Shown here piece after piece: positions 60,027 to 64,000 of a stretch of 64,000 bases of DNA; position 1 is the stretch's first letter; every line of letters starts with the position of its first letter. Under the pieces are notes generated by a model, which saw nothing but the letters and a program-made list of their open reading frames with translations, was not told the origin of the DNA and did not search any database. The stretch spans positions 257,125 through 321,124 of the forward strand of contig CAWJFY010000005.1 in the NCBI GenBank assembly GCA_963842295.1. The letters run 5' to 3'. The DNA comes from JAJNBA01 sp963842295. Lineage in GTDB: Bacteria; Actinomycetota; UBA4738; HRBIN12. Position numbers and translations under genes: made by a program.

Positions 60027-60392
60027 GTGAGCGATCGGATGATCTTCGTCTGCAGTCATGGGAAGGACGATCCGGAACGCGCGATCGTCACGTTCGCCGC
60101 GGCCAGCACCGCCGCGATCGCGGGTATCCCCACCGCGGTGCTCTGCACGATCGAGGGCGTATGGCTGGGGACCGAGGGCGGCACCGACGGGTTCGAGAAG
60201 GAAGGGCTCCCCTCGCTCTCCGAGCTGTTCGCGAACGTGGTCGACAACGGCGGCGAGATCTGGATGTGCGGCGTGTGCACGCGCCCTCGAGAGATCACCG
60301 AGGATCAGGCGGTCAAGGGCGCGAAGATCGTGGGAGCCGCGACGGTCATCGAGGAGATCGCGAACGGCGCCAAGCTGCTCACCTACGCCTGA
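60027..60392 (+). CDS. DsrE family protein
   Basis: 121 residues from GTG 60027 (GAAGGAGGA upstream). DsrE/F-like fold: MIFVCSHGKDDPERAIVTFAAASTAAIAGIPTAVLCTIEGVWL, ELFANVVDNGGEIWMCGVCTRPREIT with the active-site-like Cys pair (MCGVC), and KGAKIVGAATVIEEIANGAKLLTY. Probably handles persulfide together with the TusA-like neighbour. The last 10 bases overlap the convergent cyclase gene. Confidence 0.88.
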   Translation: MSDRMIFVCSHGKDDPERAIVTFAAASTAAIAGIPTAVLCTIEGVWLGTEGGTDGFEKEGLPSLSELFANVVDNGGEIWMCGVCTRPREITEDQAVKGAKIVGAATVIEEIANGAKLLTYA

Positions 60393-63300
60393 GCAGCGCC
60401 GGCCCGCGGGCTGAGCACCGCTGCGACGTCGCTCCGTTCCACGAAGGTCACGCGCTCCGGCCGGTCCTCGAGTCCTGCGACGGTCCTCGCGAGGATCTCC
60501 CGGGCCCGCGCCAGCGCTTCGTCCGACGCCTCGGTTCGGCCGAGGGCAGCCCGAGAGCGTCCCAGCAGCGCGTGGCAGCGCCAGACGACGGGGATCTCGG
60601 AGACCTCGGTCGCGAGCTCGAGCGCTCGCACCGCTCCCGACTCCGCCCTTTCCGCTTCCCCGGCGAGCAGGTCCGCGAGTGCCGTCGCGTACGCGGCCCA
60701 CGCCACCAGCGGCGGGCTGCGGTCGGCGGCGGCCTCGCCGAGCATCCCGGCAGCGCGGGCCAGTCGCCCACCGTCCCCTCGCTCCTCCCAGCACGCGACC
60801 TCGAGCCGGAGCGCGAGCAGGAGCTCGCCGGGCGTGTCGCCAGCCGACCGAACGGCCTCGGCGAACGAGGTCACCGCGTCGTCTGAGCGGTCCGCCCGCG
60901 CGTGCACCCATCCCGAGGCCGCTTCGAGCGGTGGACGCAGGAATCGCCCGCCAACGAGGTCACCGATCTCTCGGGCGCGCTCGACGTCCTGCGCGAAGCG
61001 ATCGTGGTCGCCGAGCTCCGACAGCGGCCACAGACGCCACAGGCGCGTGGCGAGCTCGATCCGCGGGGCCATCGCCGTCGACGCGATCCCCACCGCCTGG
61101 TCCGCATGGGCGATCGCCGCGCCGAGCTCACCGTCCGACACGTCGATCAGCGCCAGCGTCGAGCGGGCGCAAGCCTCATCGACCCGATTCCCGAGATCCC
61201 CCGCGCCGTCGGCGGAGGCCTCGGCGATCTCTCGGGCCGGAACCAGATCGCCCAGCAGCCACTCCACGGCCGCGTTCATGTACCCGTTGTGATGGAGCAT
61301 CGGCTGCTGCCCGAGGTCCCGGAGCAGCTCCTCGACCCGCCGTCCCTGCTTCAGCGCCTCGTCCAAGCGGCCCGTGAAGAACCCCGTCTCGACCAGGCCG
61401 TGCCGGGCGAACGCCTCCATCTCGAGGTCGCCCGCCTCGGTCGCGACGTCGAGCGCCTGCTGGTCGAACGAGGCGGCCGCTTGCCAATCCCCCTGGCCGA
61501 TCGCCATCGAGCCCGCCGTGTGCAGCAGCCGGGCCACGAGGTCGGCGGCGTTCATGACGCGCGCCGACTCGAGGGCGCGTGGGAGGAGGGCCTCGCCTTC
61601 CTCGTACCGATCCGCCTTCCAGAGCACGTGCACGAGCGCGGCCAGCGCGCGGCTCTCGAGCCATCCCCGGCTTCCCTCCGGGCGGATCAGGGCGGCTTCC
61701 AGTGCGCGCTCGTAGTCGGCGTGCGCCTCGTCGAACCGACCGAGCTGCTCGCAGGCCTCGCCCCGGGAGAGCGCGATCTCGAACAGCGTCAGCGCACCTG
61801 TCTCGGTCGGGAGCTCCTCCAGCGCAGCGAGGGCGCGGTCGTACCAGGCGATCGCCTCCTCGGCGGCGAACACGCGGCGATGCCGGTGCCCCGCGAGCAT
61901 CGCGTACCGCACTACGCGCTCCTGGTCCTCGGCGCGGGTGGCGTGGTTGGCGAGGATCTCGGCGAACTCCTCGTCGCGGCCGGTCGTCGCCTCCTCCAGC
62001 CAGTCGATCACCAGCCCGTGCGCCTCACGCCGCCGGCCGCGGGGGATGCTCTCGTACGCGACGTCGCGCGTGAGGGAATGGTGGAAGCTCAGCTCTCGCT
62101 CGCCGGCGATCGCGGACGCGTCCCGCTCCCGCACGAACCCCTTGTCGATCAGGTCCTCGAGCTGTGATTCGATCTCGGAGCCACCGAGGCGTTCCACGGC
62201 GCCGACCCAGCACACCCGTCCCACCACCGCGCAGTCCTGGATCGCGCGCTTCTGGGCGGTCGCCAGCAGGTCGATCCTCGACGCGATCACGCGTTGGATG
62301 GTGTCGGGCAGGGCCGAGGGCAGGTCGCGCGTGCGGGCCCACTCGGTCCCGACCCGCTCGAGCGTCCCGTCCTCGACCATCATCCGCACCAGCTCGCCCG
62401 TGAAGAACGGGTTCCCACCCGCGCGTGCGGTGATCTGGTCGGCGACGTCGTCCGGGGCCTGTCCGGCGAGCAGTCCCTCGAGCACCGACCGTCCCTCCGA
62501 GTCCGAGAGGGGCGGCAGGTCGACCACGGTCGCGTCCCGCACGCCGGCGCCCCAGCTCGGACGCAGCTCCCACAGCTGCGGTCGGGCCGTGCACAGCAGG
62601 ACCAGCGCCCCGGAGGTCCGCGTCGACAGCGACTCGATCAGCTCGAACACGGGGTCATCCGCCCAGTGGATGTCTTCGATCAGCGCCACCACCGGTCCCT
62701 CGGCACAGAGCGACTCGAAGTAGCGGCGCCAGGCGCCCGCGATCGTGCGCCCGGCGGCGGCCGGCTCGACCCCGGCGAGCGGGTCCGACCCCGCCTCGAT
62801 CCCGATCGCCGACAGGAGGACCTCGATCGTCCCCAGCGAGTCGTCGGTCGCGATCCGGCGGCCGAGCTGCGTGCGGGCCTTCTCGAGGATCACGGCCGGT
62901 GCGTCGCTGTCCAGGATCCCGGCGTCGGCCTTGAGGATCTCGCCCATCGGCCGGTACGGGCCGCCGTCGTACGGGAGGCAGCGGCCTCGGACGACGGTGA
63001 TCGGCCCCGTCCCGGCCCCGTCCAGACCCTGGAGGAACTCGCTCGCGAGCCGGCTCTTCCCGATCCCGGGTGGGCCCACGAGGGTCACGAGGCCCGGCTT
63101 GGCCTGCTTCCGCGCCCGACCCATCACGAGCCGCAGGAGGTCGAGCTCGTCGTCCCGTCCGACCATCGGGGCGTCGGGGCGTCGAACCTCCTCGGGCCGT
63201 CGATCCGGCAGGGCCTCGAAGACCGCGACGGGCTCGTCGATGCCCTTGAGCTCGAACGGCCCCAGGTCGCGGTACGCGATCGTCGCGACGGTGGCGTCGC

Positions 63301-63982
63301 GCGTCCGCTGACCCACCACGACGGCCCCGGACTCGGCCACCGTCTGGAGACGGGCGGCGACGTTCACGACCTCCCCCGTGACGTATCCCTCCCGGTGGGA
63401 GCTGTGGGCCGCGAGGACCTCGCCCGTGTTGACTCCGACGCGCAGGTCGAGGTCGCCGCCGGCCCGCTCGGTCACCTCTCGGTTGAGGACCCCCATGCGC
63501 GCCTGCATCGCGAACGCGGCGCGGACCGCTCGCTCCTCGTCGTCCTCGTGTGCGACGGGGACGCCGAACACGGCCATCACCGCGTCGCCGATGAACTTCT
63601 CGACCGTGCCCCCGAACCGCTCGATCTCCTCGACCATCGCGTCGAAGAACGGCCGGAGCACGCCGCGCAGGTCCTCCGGGTCGAGCCGGGTCGCCAGCTC
63701 GGTAGACCCGCTGAGGTCCGCGAAGATCACCGTGACGACCTTGCGCTCCTCGGGGGTCATCTCCGCGGCAGGCGCCGGCGCCCCGCCGCTCGGGGACGCG
63801 AGCGGCGTGCCGCAGTTCCCGCAGAAGCGGAACGAGGGAGCCCAGGTCTGGCCGCACGACGGACACGTACGCTCCAGGGTCGACCCGCAGGCTCCGCAGA
63901 ACCGCAGGTCGGGCGACGCCGGGGCACCGCAGTTCGGGCAGGCGAGTTCGTCCATCACGGCCATCGTGCCATCCGACGCCAT
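60383..63982 (-). CDS. Zinc-ribbon class III cyclase - AAA ATPase - TPR protein
   Basis: Up to 1199 residues. Two zinc ribbons come first (LACPNCGAPASPDLRFCGACG and CPSCGQTWAPSFRFCGNCG). The cyclase domain is intact: VTVIFADLSGSTELATRLD, EKFIGDAVMAVFG, GEVVNVAARLQTVAE. The AAA/NB domain has Walker A LVGPPGIGKSRLASEFL, Walker B VVALIEDIHWADDPVFELI, and NPFFTGELVRMMVEDG. A long TPR region fills the C-terminal half (DEAHADYERALEAALI, EEGEALLPRALESARVM). Same architecture as the broken gene at 20227. The start is uncertain: in-frame ATGs at 63982, 63964 and 63955 all precede the first ribbon and none has a ribosome binding site. Confidence 0.9.
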   Translation of the reverse strand: MASDGTMAVMDELACPNCGAPASPDLRFCGACGSTLERTCPSCGQTWAPSFRFCGNCGTPLASPSGGAPAPAAEMTPEERKVVTVIFADLSGSTELATRLDPEDLRGVLRPFFDAMVEEIERFGGTVEKFIGDAVMAVFGVPVAHEDDEERAVRAAFAMQARMGVLNREVTERAGGDLDLRVGVNTGEVLAAHSSHREGYVTGEVVNVAARLQTVAESGAVVVGQRTRDATVATIAYRDLGPFELKGIDEPVAVFEALPDRRPEEVRRPDAPMVGRDDELDLLRLVMGRARKQAKPGLVTLVGPPGIGKSRLASEFLQGLDGAGTGPITVVRGRCLPYDGGPYRPMGEILKADAGILDSDAPAVILEKARTQLGRRIATDDSLGTIEVLLSAIGIEAGSDPLAGVEPAAAGRTIAGAWRRYFESLCAEGPVVALIEDIHWADDPVFELIESLSTRTSGALVLLCTARPQLWELRPSWGAGVRDATVVDLPPLSDSEGRSVLEGLLAGQAPDDVADQITARAGGNPFFTGELVRMMVEDGTLERVGTEWARTRDLPSALPDTIQRVIASRIDLLATAQKRAIQDCAVVGRVCWVGAVERLGGSEIESQLEDLIDKGFVRERDASAIAGERELSFHHSLTRDVAYESIPRGRRREAHGLVIDWLEEATTGRDEEFAEILANHATRAEDQERVVRYAMLAGHRHRRVFAAEEAIAWYDRALAALEELPTETGALTLFEIALSRGEACEQLGRFDEAHADYERALEAALIRPEGSRGWLESRALAALVHVLWKADRYEEGEALLPRALESARVMNAADLVARLLHTAGSMAIGQGDWQAAASFDQQALDVATEAGDLEMEAFARHGLVETGFFTGRLDEALKQGRRVEELLRDLGQQPMLHHNGYMNAAVEWLLGDLVPAREIAEASADGAGDLGNRVDEACARSTLALIDVSDGELGAAIAHADQAVGIASTAMAPRIELATRLWRLWPLSELGDHDRFAQDVERAREIGDLVGGRFLRPPLEAASGWVHARADRSDDAVTSFAEAVRSAGDTPGELLLALRLEVACWEERGDGGRLARAAGMLGEAAADRSPPLVAWAAYATALADLLAGEAERAESGAVRALELATEVSEIPVVWRCHALLGRSRAALGRTEASDEALARAREILARTVAGLEDRPERVTFVERSDVAAVLSPRAGAAQA

Positions 63983-64000
63983 CCCGCGCGACGGTCATCC

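Noticed and set aside
1..64000. CRISPR array, tRNA, rRNA or insertion sequence
   Set aside because: No regularly spaced repeats, cloverleaf-like sequence, rRNA motif or transposase was found on reading both strands.

Overview
The window is GC-rich, gene-dense chromosomal DNA, most likely from an uncultured actinobacterium (Actinomycetota). The evidence is family content and style: F420-type enzymes (a deazaflavin-dependent nitroreductase-family protein and a luciferase-like oxidoreductase), a cytochrome bd with a short Q-loop, an ilv-leu operon with a leader-peptide attenuator, many GTG starts, many 4-base ATGA/GTGA overlaps, and many start codons placed 6 bases after a TAnnnT hexamer (predicted leaderless mRNAs). 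I see no tRNA, rRNA, CRISPR, IS element or prophage block. A lower-level taxon cannot be named from this sequence.

Layout. 1-3.6 kb (minus): a partial FAD oxidoreductase of the sarcosine/dimethylglycine dehydrogenase type, a choline-kinase-like phosphotransferase, and cydAB. 3.7-11.8 kb (plus): the branched-chain amino acid operon. It begins with a 16-residue leader peptide ending in Val-Leu-Val-Leu-Ile-Arg and a terminator/antiterminator pair, then a 100-aa unknown protein, ilvB, ilvN, ilvC, leuA, leuB and cimA, most of them overlapping by 4 bases. 11.8-24.5 kb: mixed housekeeping and signalling genes (aldo/keto reductase, acetyltransferases, an OmpR-type two-component system, TfoX-like protein, pirin, STAS protein, a large cyclase/ATPase regulator, an AlkZ-like winged-helix protein). 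24.5-39.4 kb: PEBP, a secreted M43 metalloprotease, Bcp peroxiredoxin, VOC protein, MazEF-type toxin-antitoxin, M19 dipeptidase, FN3 membrane protein, an ArfB-like protein with an altered GGQ motif, bactofilin, a MEDS/HATPase regulator, a hydrolase-cyclase fusion, and a GH13/luciferase-like gene pair.

39.5-47.7 kb is the accessory region most worth attention. It holds a translationally coupled minus-strand operon SLATT (2TM effector) - unknown 174-aa protein - ComEC-like metallo-beta-lactamase. Opposite lies a plus-strand run: Ig-like/HExxH metallopeptidase, M15 peptidase, patatin, EACC1, and a caspase carrying an Ig-like domain, a TM helix and a seven-repeat propeller-like C-terminus. This looks like one or two biological-conflict (defence/cell-suicide) modules. 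The run ends 4 bases before a truncated 3' remnant of a class III cyclase. 47.8-56 kb carries three consecutive cyclase-linked regulators (cyclase-nSTAND1-WD40, cyclase-NB-ARC-TPR, hydrolase-cyclase).

56-64 kb: a DUF378 membrane protein divergent from a CarH/LitR-like B12-binding MerR regulator with an array of TGTCGAG-type repeats between them; a membrane protein; a VapBC pair with two palindromes at its start; a DUF2188 protein; a TusA-like/DsrE pair; and another large cyclase-ATPase-TPR protein.

Many genes in the first 24 kb carry frame breaks, most of them equivalent to one extra base. The proteins are otherwise well conserved, so these are probably sequencing or assembly insertions rather than real decay. 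Such genes are annotated across the break.
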